A DNA stretch of 64,000 nt from Massilia sp. IC2-278. Lineage in GTDB: Bacteria; Pseudomonadota; Gammaproteobacteria; Burkholderiales; Burkholderiaceae_D. Position 1 is the first letter of the stretch. The number at the start of each line of letters is the position of its first letter. The stretch is taken from NCBI RefSeq assembly GCF_020708045.1, contig NZ_JAJFES010000002.1, positions 310,001 to 374,000 on the forward strand, read 5' to 3'. The translations under genes were made by a program, and so were the position numbers. Below are positions 29,604 through 38,980 of this stretch, one piece after another. A model generated the notes under the pieces. The model saw only the letters and a program-made list of their open reading frames with translations. It had not been told where the DNA came from and did no database searches.

Positions 29604-30488
29604 TTACTTCTCCTTCCCGAACAGGCCGGCCGGGCGCAGCAGCAGCACGATGACCATCACCACGAACACCACCACCTCGGAACCTTCCGGATAGAACACG
29701 CGCGTCAGGCCTTCGATCACGCCCAGCATCAGGCCGGTGACGATGGAGCCGAGGATGGAACCCATGCCGCCGATGACGACCACGGCGAAGACGACGATGA
29801 TCAGGTTCGAGCCCATCAGCGGCGTGACGTTGATCACCGGTGCGGCCAGCACCCCGGCCAGGCCGGCCAGCGCGACGCCGAAGCCGTAGGTCAGCGTAAC
29901 CATGCGCGGCACGTTGATGCCGAAGGCCTCGACCAGTTTCGGGTTCTCGGTGCCGGCGCGCAGGTAGGCGCCGAGGCGGGTCTTTTCGATCACGAACCAG
30001 GTGCCCAGGCAGACCACCAGCGAGGCGGCGACCACCCAGGCGCGGTAGTTCGGCAGGATCATGAAGCCGAGGTCGGTGGCGCCGGCCAATTGCTCCGGCA
30101 CATCGAGGGTCTGGCCCGAGACGCCGAAGAAGGAGCGGAACACGCCTTCCAGCAGCAGCGTGATGCCGAAGGTGAGCAGCAGGCCGTACAAATGGTCGAG
30201 TTTATAAAGCCAGCGCAGCATGGTCTTTTCGACCGCGATGCCGAAGGCGCCGACGACGAGCGGCGCGAGTACCAGCATCATCCAGTAGTTCAGCTCGTAG
30301 TTGTTGACACCGATGAAGGCAATGAAGGCGCCCATCATGTACAGGGCGCCGTGGGAAAAGTTGATGACGTTCAGCAGGCCGAAGATGACGGCCAGGCCGA
30401 GCGAGAGCATCGCGTAGAAGGAGCCGTTGACCAGGCCCAACAGGAGCTGGGACATCAGGGCTTGCAGGGGGACTCCGAAGATTTCCAT
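29604..30488 (-). CDS. livH: Liv-type ABC permease (LivH)
   Basis: 294 residues starting MEIFGVPLQALMSQ. LLLGLVNGSFYAMLSLGLAV and NVINFSHGALYMMGAF are the LivH signatures; VIGGMGSILGSIVTGLMLG is the cytoplasmic coupling loop. A GTG two codons upstream is an alternative start. It is separated from the binding-protein gene by 196 bp filled with repeat locus 4. Confidence 0.93.
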   Translation of the reverse strand: MEIFGVPLQALMSQLLLGLVNGSFYAMLSLGLAVIFGLLNVINFSHGALYMMGAFIAFIGVNNYELNYWMMLVLAPLVVGAFGIAVEKTMLRWLYKLDHLYGLLLTFGITLLLEGVFRSFFGVSGQTLDVPEQLAGATDLGFMILPNYRAWVVAASLVVCLGTWFVIEKTRLGAYLRAGTENPKLVEAFGINVPRMVTLTYGFGVALAGLAGVLAAPVINVTPLMGSNLIIVVFAVVVIGGMGSILGSIVTGLMLGVIEGLTRVFYPEGSEVVVFVVMVIVLLLRPAGLFGKEK

Positions 30489-30500
30489 AGGCACCAGGAA

Positions 30501-30649
30501 GTAGGGTGGACGGGTTTCCCGTCCACGCGTTCAAATCACGCCAGCATTACGGCAGTACCGGTTTGCCGCAGTGATGCGAAATATCGTTGGACGCGTGGAG
30601 TGATTCAGGCTGGGGGCCTGAATCACGAGCCGTCCACGCGTTCAAATCA
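30501..30649. repeat. Paired hairpin repeat (REP/BIME-like), locus 4, inside the Liv operon
   Basis: The left half GTAGGGTGGACGGG-TTT-CCCGTCCACGCG (30501-30529) continues TTCAAATCACG; the right half is TTGGACGCGTGGAG, hairpin TGATTCAGGC/GCCTGAATCA (30601-30625) and CGAGCCGTCCACGCG. It lies between the binding-protein gene and livH on the same transcript, so several strong RNA hairpins would form there. Confidence 0.85.
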
Positions 30650-30684
30650 TGCTTGCGTTAATGCGACATCCAATCGAATAACGA

Positions 30685-31896
30685 TCACTTCCACGCCGCG
30701 CACTTGGTCTCGGCCTTGGTCGTATACGCCTGGTCACCCGGAATCGTCGACACGACCTTGTAGTAATCCCACGGCCCTTTCGATTCCTTCGGCGTCTTCA
30801 CCTGCATCAGGTACATGTCGTAGACCATGCGGCCATCCGGACGGATCACGCCGTTCTTGGCGAACATGTCGTTGATCTTGGTCGCCTTCAGGTGTTCCAT
30901 GATCTTGGTCGAATCGTCGGTGCCCGTCGCCTTCACCGCGTTCAGGTAGTTGGTGGTCGCCGAGTAGTCGGCCGCCTGCAGCATCGACGGCTGCTTCTTC
31001 ATCTTGGCAAAATAACGCTTCGACCAGGCGCGGGTATCGGCGTTCTGGTCCCAGTACCACCCGTCGGTCAGGTACATGCCCTGCGTGGTTTTCAGGCCCA
31101 GGGTGTGGACGTCGTTGATGAACACCAGCAGGCCGGCGATCTTCATCTTCGAGGTCAGGCCGAACTCGTTGGCGGCCTTGATTGAGTTGATGGTGTCGCC
31201 GCCGGCGTTAGCCAGGCCCAGCACCTGCGCCTTCGAGGATTGCGCCTGCAACAGGAAGGACGAGAAGTCCGAGGCCGACAGCGGATGCTTCACGCTGCCC
31301 AGCACCGTGCCGCCGTTCTTTTTCACGACAGCCGTGGTGTCGCCTTCAAGCGACTGGCCGAAGGCGTAGTCGGCGGTCAGGAAGTACCAGCTCTTGCCGC
31401 CCTGCTTCAGCACGGCCGAACCGGTGCCGCGCGCCAGCGCCACGGTGTCGTAGGCGTAGTGCACGGTGTAGGGCGAGCACTGTTCGTTGGTCAGCTGCGC
31501 GGTGCCGGCGCCGATCGAGATGAAGACCTTTTTCTTTTCCGCCGCGACTTTCGCCATGGCCAGGCTGGCGCCCGAGTTGGTACCGCCGATCAGCATGTCA
31601 ACGCCCTGCTGGTCAAACCATTCGCGCGCCTTGGAGGCGGCGATGTCCGGCTTGTTCTGGTGGTCGGCGACCATGAACTGGATCTTCTTGCCGTTCACGG
31701 CGCCGCCCAGGTCGGCAATCGCCATGCGCACGGCTTCGGCGCCGCCGTTGCCGTCGACGTCGGAATACACGCCGGACAGGTCGGTGATCATGCCGATCTT
31801 GATGGTGTCGCCGCTGATCTGGGCGTGGGCCGGCAGCGTGAAGCCTGCGGTGGCGAATGCGGCGGCGGTGGCGAGGGCGAGGGTTGTGCGTTTCAT
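30685..31896 (-). CDS. Liv-type periplasmic substrate-binding protein
   Basis: 403 residues. Signal peptide MKRTTLALATAAAFATAGF...AHA, then DTIKIGMITDLSGVYSDVDG, typical of type I periplasmic binding folds. The binding cleft probably includes GGTNSGASLAMAKVA and the YAFGQSLEGD segment. The family form lacking classical leucine-binding residues suggests a non-amino-acid ligand, but this is inference. ATG 31896 has GGAGA upstream. 63 bp after livF. Confidence 0.9.
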   Translation of the reverse strand: MKRTTLALATAAAFATAGFTLPAHAQISGDTIKIGMITDLSGVYSDVDGNGGAEAVRMAIADLGGAVNGKKIQFMVADHQNKPDIAASKAREWFDQQGVDMLIGGTNSGASLAMAKVAAEKKKVFISIGAGTAQLTNEQCSPYTVHYAYDTVALARGTGSAVLKQGGKSWYFLTADYAFGQSLEGDTTAVVKKNGGTVLGSVKHPLSASDFSSFLLQAQSSKAQVLGLANAGGDTINSIKAANEFGLTSKMKIAGLLVFINDVHTLGLKTTQGMYLTDGWYWDQNADTRAWSKRYFAKMKKQPSMLQAADYSATTNYLNAVKATGTDDSTKIMEHLKATKINDMFAKNGVIRPDGRMVYDMYLMQVKTPKESKGPWDYYKVVSTIPGDQAYTTKAETKCAAWK

Positions 31897-31959
31897 CTTG
31901 TCTCCGTTGTTGTATGTGAAGCGTTGAAGCATGAAAGCGTTAAAAGCTGCCCGGGTGGT

Positions 31960-32670
31960 CTAGACTCCGAGCAGTTCGGTCAGGACGGGCATGCGTGCGT
32001 CGAGTTCGCTTGATGCGATGGTCTCGACGATCTGCCCGTGCTCGACCACGTGGAACCGGTCCGCCAGCGGTGCGGCGAAGCGGAAATTCTGTTCGACCAT
32101 GACGATCGTGTAGCCCTTGTTCTTCAGCGTCGTGATCATGCGCGCCAGGGTCTGCACGATGACCGGCGCTAGCCCTTCCGAGATTTCGTCGAGCAGCAGC
32201 AGGCGTGCGCCGGTGCGCAGGATGCGCGCCACCGCCAGCATCTGCTGCTCGCCGCCCGACAGGCGCGTGCCCTGGCTGTGGCGGCGCTCGTACAGGTTGG
32301 GGAACATCTCGTAGATCTCGTCGAGCGACATCGCGGTGCCGGCTTTCGGCAGCACGGGCGGCAGCAGCAGGTTTTCCTCGGCCGACAGCGAGGCGAAGAT
32401 GCCCCGCTCTTCCGGGCAATAGCCGACGCCGAGGTGGGCGATGCGGTGGGTCGGCATGCCGATCGACTCGACGCCGTTGACCTTGATCGAACCGGTGCGG
32501 CGTCCCGTCAGGCCCATGATGGCGCGCAGCGTGGTGGTGCGGCCGGCGCCGTTACGGCCGAGCAGGGTCACGACTTCGCCCTGGGCTACCGTGAAACCGA
32601 TGTCGTGCAGGATGTGCGATTCACCATACCAGGCCTGCAGGTTGCGAATTTCAAGCGCTGCTGCCGTCAT
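31960..32670 (-). CDS. livF: Liv-type ABC ATPase (LivF)
   Basis: 236 residues. Signature RLSGGEQQMLAVARIL, Walker B RLLLLDEISEGLAP and switch VEQNF are intact, but Walker A reads GRNGAGRTTTLRAI: the usual lysine is arginine. The same variant is something I recall from other LivF proteins, so the ATPase may be functional. Overlaps the livG stop by 4 bp. Confidence 0.92.
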   Translation of the reverse strand: MTAAALEIRNLQAWYGESHILHDIGFTVAQGEVVTLLGRNGAGRTTTLRAIMGLTGRRTGSIKVNGVESIGMPTHRIAHLGVGYCPEERGIFASLSAEENLLLPPVLPKAGTAMSLDEIYEMFPNLYERRHSQGTRLSGGEQQMLAVARILRTGARLLLLDEISEGLAPVIVQTLARMITTLKNKGYTIVMVEQNFRFAAPLADRFHVVEHGQIVETIASSELDARMPVLTELLGV

Positions 32671-33440
32671 CCATGTGCTCCTTCGAGTTCGCCGTCCGCC
32701 GTGCCCATGTAGGCCTGCATCACTTGCGGGTTCTTCGAGACCTCGGCGTAGCTGCCTTCGGCCAGCATGGCGCCGCGCTGCAGCACCGAGATGCGGTCGC
32801 AGATGCCGGACACCACGTTCATGTTGTGTTCAACCATCAGGATGGTGCGGCCCGCCGAGACCTTCTTGATCAGCTCGGTCACGCGGTGCACGTCTTCGTG
32901 GCCCATGCCCTGGGTCGGCTCGTCGAGCAGCATGAGTTCCGGTTCCATCGCCAGCGTGGTGGCGATCTCGAGCGCGCGTTTGCGGCCGTAAGGCAGATCC
33001 GCGGTCACGGTATCGGCAAAGCCTTCGAGATCGACCTCGGCCAGCAGCGCCATGGCGCGCGCGTTCAGGCGGTCGAGCGAACCTTCGCTGCGCCAGAAGT
33101 GGAAGCTGGTGCCGAGCCCGCGCTGCAGGCCGATGCGCACATTCTGCAGCACGGTCAGGTGCGGAAAGACGGCGGAAATCTGGAAGGAACGGATGATGCC
33201 CATGCGCGCGATCTGCGCGGGCTTGGCGCCGGTGATGTCCTTGCCGTTGAACAGGATCTGGCCAGACGATGGCACCAGGAACTTGGTGAGCAAATTAAAA
33301 CAGGTGGTCTTGCCGGCGCCGTTCGGGCCGATCAAGGCATGGATATGGCCGCGCTGCACCTGCAGGTCGACGCCATTCACGGCGGTGAAACCCTTGAACT
33401 CCTTGGTGAGGCGCTTTGTCTCAAGAATGACGTCTGTCAT
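32667..33440 (-). CDS. livG: Liv-type ABC ATPase (LivG)
   Basis: 257 residues. Walker A GPNGAGKTTCFNLLTKF, Walker B LMLLDEPTQGMG, His switch VEHNMNVV. The signature is LPYGRKRALEIATTLA, the LivG-type variant of LSGGQ. Start at 33440 (MTDVILETKRL); the 14-codon upstream extension is not family-like. First gene of the operon livG-livF-binding protein-livH-livM-hydrolase. Confidence 0.93.
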   Translation of the reverse strand: MTDVILETKRLTKEFKGFTAVNGVDLQVQRGHIHALIGPNGAGKTTCFNLLTKFLVPSSGQILFNGKDITGAKPAQIARMGIIRSFQISAVFPHLTVLQNVRIGLQRGLGTSFHFWRSEGSLDRLNARAMALLAEVDLEGFADTVTADLPYGRKRALEIATTLAMEPELMLLDEPTQGMGHEDVHRVTELIKKVSAGRTILMVEHNMNVVSGICDRISVLQRGAMLAEGSYAEVSKNPQVMQAYMGTADGELEGAHG

Positions 33441-33510
33441 TGTGTCTCCGGTACGTTTTACACGTGCTGCCTCGACAACCAATCAGCCTATCTGCGTAGA
33501 CTCTTGACGG

Positions 33511-33539
33511 ATATTACACAGAAGAGTTGTAGTGGACAA
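33511..33539 (-). promoter_or_regulatory. Liv operon promoter (sigma-70)
   Basis: On the minus strand TTGTCC (33534-33539), exactly 17 bp, TAATAT (33511-33516), about 65 bp before livG. The rest of the 249-bp gap to the GMC gene has GC-rich partial dyads (TGCGCAC, GTGCAT) but no gene. Confidence 0.65.
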
Positions 33540-33689
33540 TACAACACAGCCTTTGTGCGCCGCTGCACAGGCTGGGTAGTTTTGCGCACCCGGTGTGCAT
33601 ATTTGCACGGCTGAGCTAAGTGGTTCGCGATGCGGACGGGATGAAGAAAATCGCCGGAAAATGCACTCTGACGGTGCGCACTCTACGAA

Positions 33690-35348
33690 CTAGACCGTCA
33701 TTAGCGCCGGCCGCGCCACCGCTTCCCGTGCATCCGCCGCGATCATCTCCGCCGCCTTTTCCGCGATCATCAAGGTCGGCGAATTCGTGTTGCCCGAGGT
33801 GATGAAGGGCATGATCGACGCATCCACCACGCGCAAACCGTCGACCCCGATCACGCGCAATTCGCTGTCGACCACCGCTGCCGGATCGCCGCGCCGCCCC
33901 ATGCGGCAGGTGCCCACCGGATGGAAAATCGTGGTCCCGATCAGTCCCGCCGCCTGCGCCAGTTCTTCCTCGGTCTGGAAGCGCGGCCCCGGCTTGAATT
34001 CTTCCGGCCGGTATTTCGCCAGCGCCGGCGCCGCCACGATGCGCCGCGTCAGCGCCAGCGCCTGCGCCGCCGTGCGGCGGTCGGCGTCGGTGCTCAGGTA
34101 GTTCGGCGTGATCTTCGGTGGCGCATAACTGTCGTTCGAGGCGATGCGCACATGCCCGCGCGAGCTCGGCCGCAGATTGCACACGCTGGCCGTGAACGCC
34201 GGAAAACCGTGCAAGGGGTCGCCGAACTTTTCCAGCGACAGCGGCTGCACGTGGTACTGCAAGTTCGGCGTCGCTTCCTCAGGACCCGAGCGCGCAAAGG
34301 CGCCCAGCTGCGAGGGCGCCATCGACATCGGTCCGCTGCGAAACAGCGCATACTCCATGCCGATCTTCATCTTGCCGAACCAGCTGGCGGCGCTGGTGTT
34401 CAGCGTTTTTACGCCCGTTACCTTGTAGACCATGCGCAGCTGCAGGTGGTCTTGCAGGTTTTCGCCCACGCCCGGCGCATCCACCACCGGCCGGATGCCG
34501 TGACGCTGCAGGCTGGCCGCCGGCCCGATGCCGGAGAGTTGCAGGATATGCGGCGAGCCGATCGCGCCGGCCGCCAGCAGGGTTTCGCGGTGCGCCGTCG
34601 CGGTAAAGGCGCGGCCGCCGCCGGTGAACTGCACGCCCCTGCACACCTTGCCGCCCTCGCCCTCCTCGATCAGCAAACGTTCCACGTGGCAGCCCGTCAT
34701 GATGGTGAGATTCGGGCGCTGCGCCGCCGGCTTGAGAAAGGCCTTTGCCGTATTCAGGCGGATGCCGCGGCGCTGGTTCACTTCAAAATAGGACGAGCCG
34801 GCGTTGTCGCCGGTATTGAAATCGTCGATTTTCGCGATGCCGACTTCGGCCGCCGCATCGCGGAAGGCATCCAGGATCTTCCACGATAGTCTCTGCTTTT
34901 CCACGCGCCACTCGCCGCCGGCGCCGTGCAGTTCGCTGGCGCCGAGGTAATGGTCTTCGCTCTTCTTGAATAGCGGTAGTACCCGCTCCCAGCGCCAGGA
35001 ATCGTCGCCAGCTTCGACTGCCCAGCGGTCGTAGTCGCCCTTCTGCCCGCGCATGTAGATCATGCCGTTGATCGAGGAACTACCGCCCAGCACTTTCCCG
35101 CGTGGATAGATCAGGGCGCGCCCACCCAGGCCCGGGTCGGGTTCGGTATTGAACAGCCAGTCGGTGCGCGGGTTGCCGATGCAGTGCAAATAGCCGACCG
35201 GGATGTGGATCCACAGGTAATCGTCGCGTGCGCCCGCTTCGATCAGCAGCACGTTGACGTTCTTGTTGCGGGTCAGGCGATTGGCCAGGACGCAGCCCGA
35301 GGTGCCGCCGCCGACAATGATGTAGTCGTATTCTCCAGCCGTTTCCAC
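33690..35348 (-). CDS. GMC-family FAD oxidoreductase (choline-dehydrogenase-like)
   Basis: 552 residues. FAD motif DYIIVGGGTSGCVLANRL at the N-terminus, GMC signature 1 GRALIYPRGKVLGGSSSING and signature 2 GAIGSPHILQLSGIGPA, C-terminal active-site FHPVGTCRMG and NTNSPTLMIAEKAAEMI. Oxidises a primary alcohol; substrate unknown. 13 bp after the nitronate-monooxygenase-like gene; probably one transcript. The Liv operon follows, with its own promoter. Confidence 0.9.
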   Translation of the reverse strand: METAGEYDYIIVGGGTSGCVLANRLTRNKNVNVLLIEAGARDDYLWIHIPVGYLHCIGNPRTDWLFNTEPDPGLGGRALIYPRGKVLGGSSSINGMIYMRGQKGDYDRWAVEAGDDSWRWERVLPLFKKSEDHYLGASELHGAGGEWRVEKQRLSWKILDAFRDAAAEVGIAKIDDFNTGDNAGSSYFEVNQRRGIRLNTAKAFLKPAAQRPNLTIMTGCHVERLLIEEGEGGKVCRGVQFTGGGRAFTATAHRETLLAAGAIGSPHILQLSGIGPAASLQRHGIRPVVDAPGVGENLQDHLQLRMVYKVTGVKTLNTSAASWFGKMKIGMEYALFRSGPMSMAPSQLGAFARSGPEEATPNLQYHVQPLSLEKFGDPLHGFPAFTASVCNLRPSSRGHVRIASNDSYAPPKITPNYLSTDADRRTAAQALALTRRIVAAPALAKYRPEEFKPGPRFQTEEELAQAAGLIGTTIFHPVGTCRMGRRGDPAAVVDSELRVIGVDGLRVVDASIMPFITSGNTNSPTLMIAEKAAEMIAADAREAVARPALMTV

Positions 35349-35361
35349 GCAGTGTCTCCTG

Positions 35362-36396
35362 TCAGGACTGCAGTTCGGATGCCAATAATGCGATCAATTG
35401 TTCAGCCGGCATGGGACGTGCGCGCGCCACGCCGGTGCCGGCCCAGAGCGACATCAGCTCGGTGTCGTTGCTCGTTGCGGCGGCGGCGCGGATACTGCCG
35501 GTCAAGGCGTTCTGCACCGGGTAAGGCGGCACCTGCGCTTCCACCGGCGCCATCTGGCGCATGAAGCGGTTCTCGATGCCGCGCGCATAACGGCCGGAAA
35601 AGCTGCGCGTCAGGCGGGTCGGCTGGCCTTCGGCCTCGACCAGGCGCTGCTTGTAGGCGGGGTGGATGCCGGATTCAATGGTGACAAGGAAGGCCGTGCC
35701 CATCTGCACCGCCGCGGCGCCCAGCGCCAGCGCCGCCTTGATATCGTTGCCGTCCATGATGCCGCCGGCGGCGATCACGGGGATGTCCACCGCCTGCACC
35801 ACCGCCGGCCAGAGTTCGCGGGCAGTCAAGGTGGCGTCTTCCTGGCGGCCGATGAAGGTGCCGCGGTGGCCGCCGGCCTCGATGCCGGAGGCAATCACGG
35901 CATCGGCGCCGATGCTTTGCCAGGCCAGCGCTTCGTCGACCGTGGTGACGGTACCGATGGCCAGGATGCCGGCCGCGTGCAGGCGCTCGACCTGAACGGC
36001 GTCGAGAATGCCGAAGGTGAAGCTGGCCGCGGCCGGACGCAGGTCGAGCAGGGTTTCGAACTGGGCGTCGAAGTCTTCGCACCATTGCTTCGGTTGCGGG
36101 AGTGCGCTCCAGCCCAGGCTCTCCCAGACGGGGCGCAGCAGTTCGGCGCCGCGTTCGACTTCTTCGCTCGACGGCGTGGGAGTGCGCTGGACGAAGAAAT
36201 TCAGGAGGAAGGATTGGTCGGTGAGGCTGCGGATGCGCTCGACCCCGGTGCGCAGGGCGGCCGGGGACAGCAGGGAACCGGCAAAGGAGCCGAGGGCGCC
36301 GGCGTTCGAGACGGCGGCCACCAGCTCGGGCGTGGTGGCGCCGCCGGCCATCGGGCCCTGGATGATCGGCAGCCTGAACAGCGAACTGAACTCCAT
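35362..36396 (-). CDS. Nitronate monooxygenase-like FMN enzyme
   Basis: 344 residues, TIM-barrel. LPIIQGPMAGGATTPELVAAVS (phosphate/FMN start), VIASGIEAGGHRGTFIG (the conserved GxEAGGH with active-site His) and PVIAAGGIMDGNDIKAALALGAAAVQMGTAFLVT. These oxidise alkyl nitronates or reduce related substrates. AAGGA lies before ATG 36396. Clustered with GMC and Liv genes. Confidence 0.88.
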   Translation of the reverse strand: MEFSSLFRLPIIQGPMAGGATTPELVAAVSNAGALGSFAGSLLSPAALRTGVERIRSLTDQSFLLNFFVQRTPTPSSEEVERGAELLRPVWESLGWSALPQPKQWCEDFDAQFETLLDLRPAAASFTFGILDAVQVERLHAAGILAIGTVTTVDEALAWQSIGADAVIASGIEAGGHRGTFIGRQEDATLTARELWPAVVQAVDIPVIAAGGIMDGNDIKAALALGAAAVQMGTAFLVTIESGIHPAYKQRLVEAEGQPTRLTRSFSGRYARGIENRFMRQMAPVEAQVPPYPVQNALTGSIRAAAATSNDTELMSLWAGTGVARARPMPAEQLIALLASELQS

Positions 36397-36488
36397 ACGG
36401 CATCCTTCCGGAAAGCGACGCAATTAAGCGATTCAATGAAGCAAAGCTTACCAGATCGCAAAACGGTTGCCGATAAAGTCGGCATGGA

Positions 36489-36550
36489 CCGTTGAAAGCG
36501 TTTCGACTTTCAACGGTGCTATACAGCGTGGACTCGGGAGTCCACCCTAC
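36489..36550. repeat. 10-bp hairpin plus single REP-like half, locus 5
   Basis: CCGTTGAAAG and CTTTCAACGG (36489-36516) pair perfectly; then GCGTGGACTCGGGAGTCCACCC (given here in part) at 36526-36550 is one half of the repeat family of locus 1, with no partner. They fill the gap after the TonB receptor stop and could end its transcript, although no T run follows. Confidence 0.75.
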
Positions 36551-36568
36551 CTGATGTTAATTGCACGG

Positions 36569-38665
36569 TCAGAAGCTGTTGTTCAATCCAATCCACACCC
36601 GGCGCCCATCGCCCACGGTGTTGTAGGTCAAATCGTCCAGCTGCTTGTCGCCGATGTTGTACAGGGCGGCATTCAGCGTAACGCTGCGGTTCACACGGTA
36701 GGACACGCCGGCGTCGACCAGGGTGTAGTCGTCGTACTGGCGCACGCCGTTGGCCAGCAATTGGCCGTTGGTGCCGGTGCGCGCCGCGGCGTTGATTTCC
36801 TTGCCGTGGTAATTCGCCGCCGACCACACCGTCAGCCCACGTTTGACCGTCCAGTCCGCGCGCAAGTTCGCCGCGTGTTTCGGGGTGCGGGTCAGGGCGT
36901 AGCCGGCGTAGTCGCCGCCCTTCTGCTCGGAATCGGTGTAGGTGTAGTTGGCGCTGACGTTCAGCGCGCGCGAGGGTTTGTAGCGCGCCGTTAATTCCAC
37001 TCCGCGAATCGTTGCGTTGTCGATGTTGTAGCTGTACCAGAGGCGGTAGTTCGGGTCTTCCGACCAGCGCGCCGGCACGCCGGGCGAGGCGTAGATCAGG
37101 GCATTCGCGACCTTGTCCTTGAAGTCGGTATAGAACACGGTGGCGCCGCCGGTCCAGCCGCGCTTGTTGTCGAGGTGGGCGCTGAGTTCATAGTTGGTGC
37201 TGGTTTCCGCCTTCAGGTTGGGGTCGCCGATGATCACGCCGCAGGTGCCGTTCGGACCGTAGGTGCAGCCGCCGCCGCCGGTGGTGTAGGCGTAGCCCGG
37301 CGCGATGGTGCGGATGTCCGGTGCGCGGAAGCCTTTCGAGATGCCGCCCTTGACGGTCATCATGTCGTTGGCGTGCCAGACCACGTAGCCGCGCGGGCTC
37401 CATTCCTTGCCGTAGATTTCGTGGTCGTCCAGGCGCAGGCCGCCGGTGAGCGACACGGTGCCGGTCAGTTTCCATTCGTCTTCGGCAAACAGCGCCTGCT
37501 GCTTGACGTTGAAGTGCTCGTCGACGCCGGTACGGCGGCCCGGGTTCTGGTCGGTCAGTTTCGCTTCGTTCCACTGCGCGCCCACCACCAGCGAATGCGC
37601 ACCCAGCGGCATGTTCAGCTTGGCGTCGAAGACGGTGTTCTCGATTTTCGGCGCGCGCACATTTGCCACGAAGTCGCCGGCGTTGTTCTGCGTATAGGCC
37701 CAGCGCTGCGCCGATTCGTGCTGCAGCGAGATTTCCGACTTGCCGATGCCCCAGTTGCCGTCGTGCGAAATCGAATAATGGTTGCGCTTGTGCTTGTTGT
37801 AGGTGTTGGCGGCGGTCGCGGCCAGCGTTTCGCCGCCGGACGCATGGCGGCGCACATCGGTGACGCCGCCTTCGACCATGACGGTGTGATCGGTATTCGG
37901 CGTGAATGCCAGGCGCGCGTTCAGGTCGCGGTCCTTGGCGCCGGTGAAGCCGGCCAGGATCGCATCTTCGTCGCGCTTGTACTGCTTGCCCCAGATTTGC
38001 AGGCCGACGGTGTCAAGCTTGATCGGGCCGCTCAGGTAGAACTGGGCCTGGTAACTGTCGCCCGATTCGCTGTGTTCCTGCAGCGTGGTGTCGAAGCCGA
38101 GCGAGCCGCCCCACTCCTGCGCCACCTTGCGCGTAATGATGTTGATTACGCCGCCCATCGCGTCCGAACCGTAGAGCGAGGACATCGGTCCGCGCACGAC
38201 TTCGATGCGCTCGATCGCTTCCAGCGGCGGGATGAAACTTTGCTCGAAGCCGGAATTGCCATTGGTACGGGCGTCGCGCGTACTCTGGCGCTTGCCGTCG
38301 ACCAGGATCAGGGTGTACGAACCCGGCAGGCCGCGCATCAGGATGTCTTTTTCGTTGGTCGAGCCGGTGATGCTCACGCCTTCCAGGTCGCGCAGGGCAT
38401 CGGTCAGGTCGCGGAAGGGGCGCTTGTCGAGTTCGGCGCGGGTGATCACGCTGATGCTGGCCGGCGCGTCGGCGATCTGCTGCTCGAAACCGGCGGCGGT
38501 GACGACGACGGTGGCCATCCTGCCTTCTTCGGTGCCGGCACTGGTGCTGACGGCTGCATCGCCAGTGACAGCGGCGGCGGCGTGGGCGGCGCCGAAGACC
38601 AGGGTGCCGCAGACGGCAAGGGACATCGCACGCAGGGCGGACGGCATGACTGTATTGCTTTTCAC
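36569..38665 (-). CDS. TonB-dependent siderophore receptor (FepA/IrgA type)
   Basis: 698 residues. A signal peptide (cleavage near AAHAAAA, residue 30) and TonB box-like MATVVVTAAG, plug domain ISVITRAELDKRPFRDLTDALRDLEGVSI, then a 22-strand barrel ending in GLNNSF with terminal Phe. IEVVRGPMSSLYGSDAMGGV is the plug signature. The extracellular loop CTYGPNGTCG holds a likely disulfide. It resembles catecholate/enterobactin-type receptors. Start GTG 38665 (weak GAGAG) or ATG 38647. A Fur box lies 316 bp upstream. Confidence 0.9.
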   Translation of the reverse strand: MKSNTVMPSALRAMSLAVCGTLVFGAAHAAAAVTGDAAVSTSAGTEEGRMATVVVTAAGFEQQIADAPASISVITRAELDKRPFRDLTDALRDLEGVSITGSTNEKDILMRGLPGSYTLILVDGKRQSTRDARTNGNSGFEQSFIPPLEAIERIEVVRGPMSSLYGSDAMGGVINIITRKVAQEWGGSLGFDTTLQEHSESGDSYQAQFYLSGPIKLDTVGLQIWGKQYKRDEDAILAGFTGAKDRDLNARLAFTPNTDHTVMVEGGVTDVRRHASGGETLAATAANTYNKHKRNHYSISHDGNWGIGKSEISLQHESAQRWAYTQNNAGDFVANVRAPKIENTVFDAKLNMPLGAHSLVVGAQWNEAKLTDQNPGRRTGVDEHFNVKQQALFAEDEWKLTGTVSLTGGLRLDDHEIYGKEWSPRGYVVWHANDMMTVKGGISKGFRAPDIRTIAPGYAYTTGGGGCTYGPNGTCGVIIGDPNLKAETSTNYELSAHLDNKRGWTGGATVFYTDFKDKVANALIYASPGVPARWSEDPNYRLWYSYNIDNATIRGVELTARYKPSRALNVSANYTYTDSEQKGGDYAGYALTRTPKHAANLRADWTVKRGLTVWSAANYHGKEINAAARTGTNGQLLANGVRQYDDYTLVDAGVSYRVNRSVTLNAALYNIGDKQLDDLTYNTVGDGRRVWIGLNNSF

Positions 38666-38980
38666 TTTTGCTCTCTCTCTATTTGCTTTGGAATATTCTT
38701 TGGCGCTGCCGGCGGTGGCGATCCACTACCTGCCGTCAGGCCAGGATGCGGGCGCCGTAGCGGGCGCCGGATGCCATGCGAACCGCAATCTGGACACGTA
38801 TTCGCTCTTGTCTTGTGCGCCCGGCGCCGGCATATCCTGCGATGCAGGCAGACGCTGCCGTAATGCGGCGCCCACCTGCGGCACCGGCATCGGCAAGGCG
38901 GCCGATGTGAACTTTTCAGCACAAAACATGATGGAAAGGCCGACACAGGCGGGCGTGCCTTGTCAAACCCGAAGCTTGTA

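Noticed and set aside
29559..30875. 438-codon plus-strand frame across livH, the gap and the binding-protein gene
   Set aside because: Shadow crossing two genes; His/Asp/Gln-rich artefact typical of antisense frames.
38726..38929. 67-codon frame in the receptor's leader
   Set aside because: No ribosome-binding site, no family, no hydrophobic or cysteine pattern; the space is better read as a leader.
38666..38980. Cobalamin or other riboswitch in the receptor leader
   Set aside because: No B12-box (GCCACTG) or recognisable conserved core; the Fur box explains regulation more simply.
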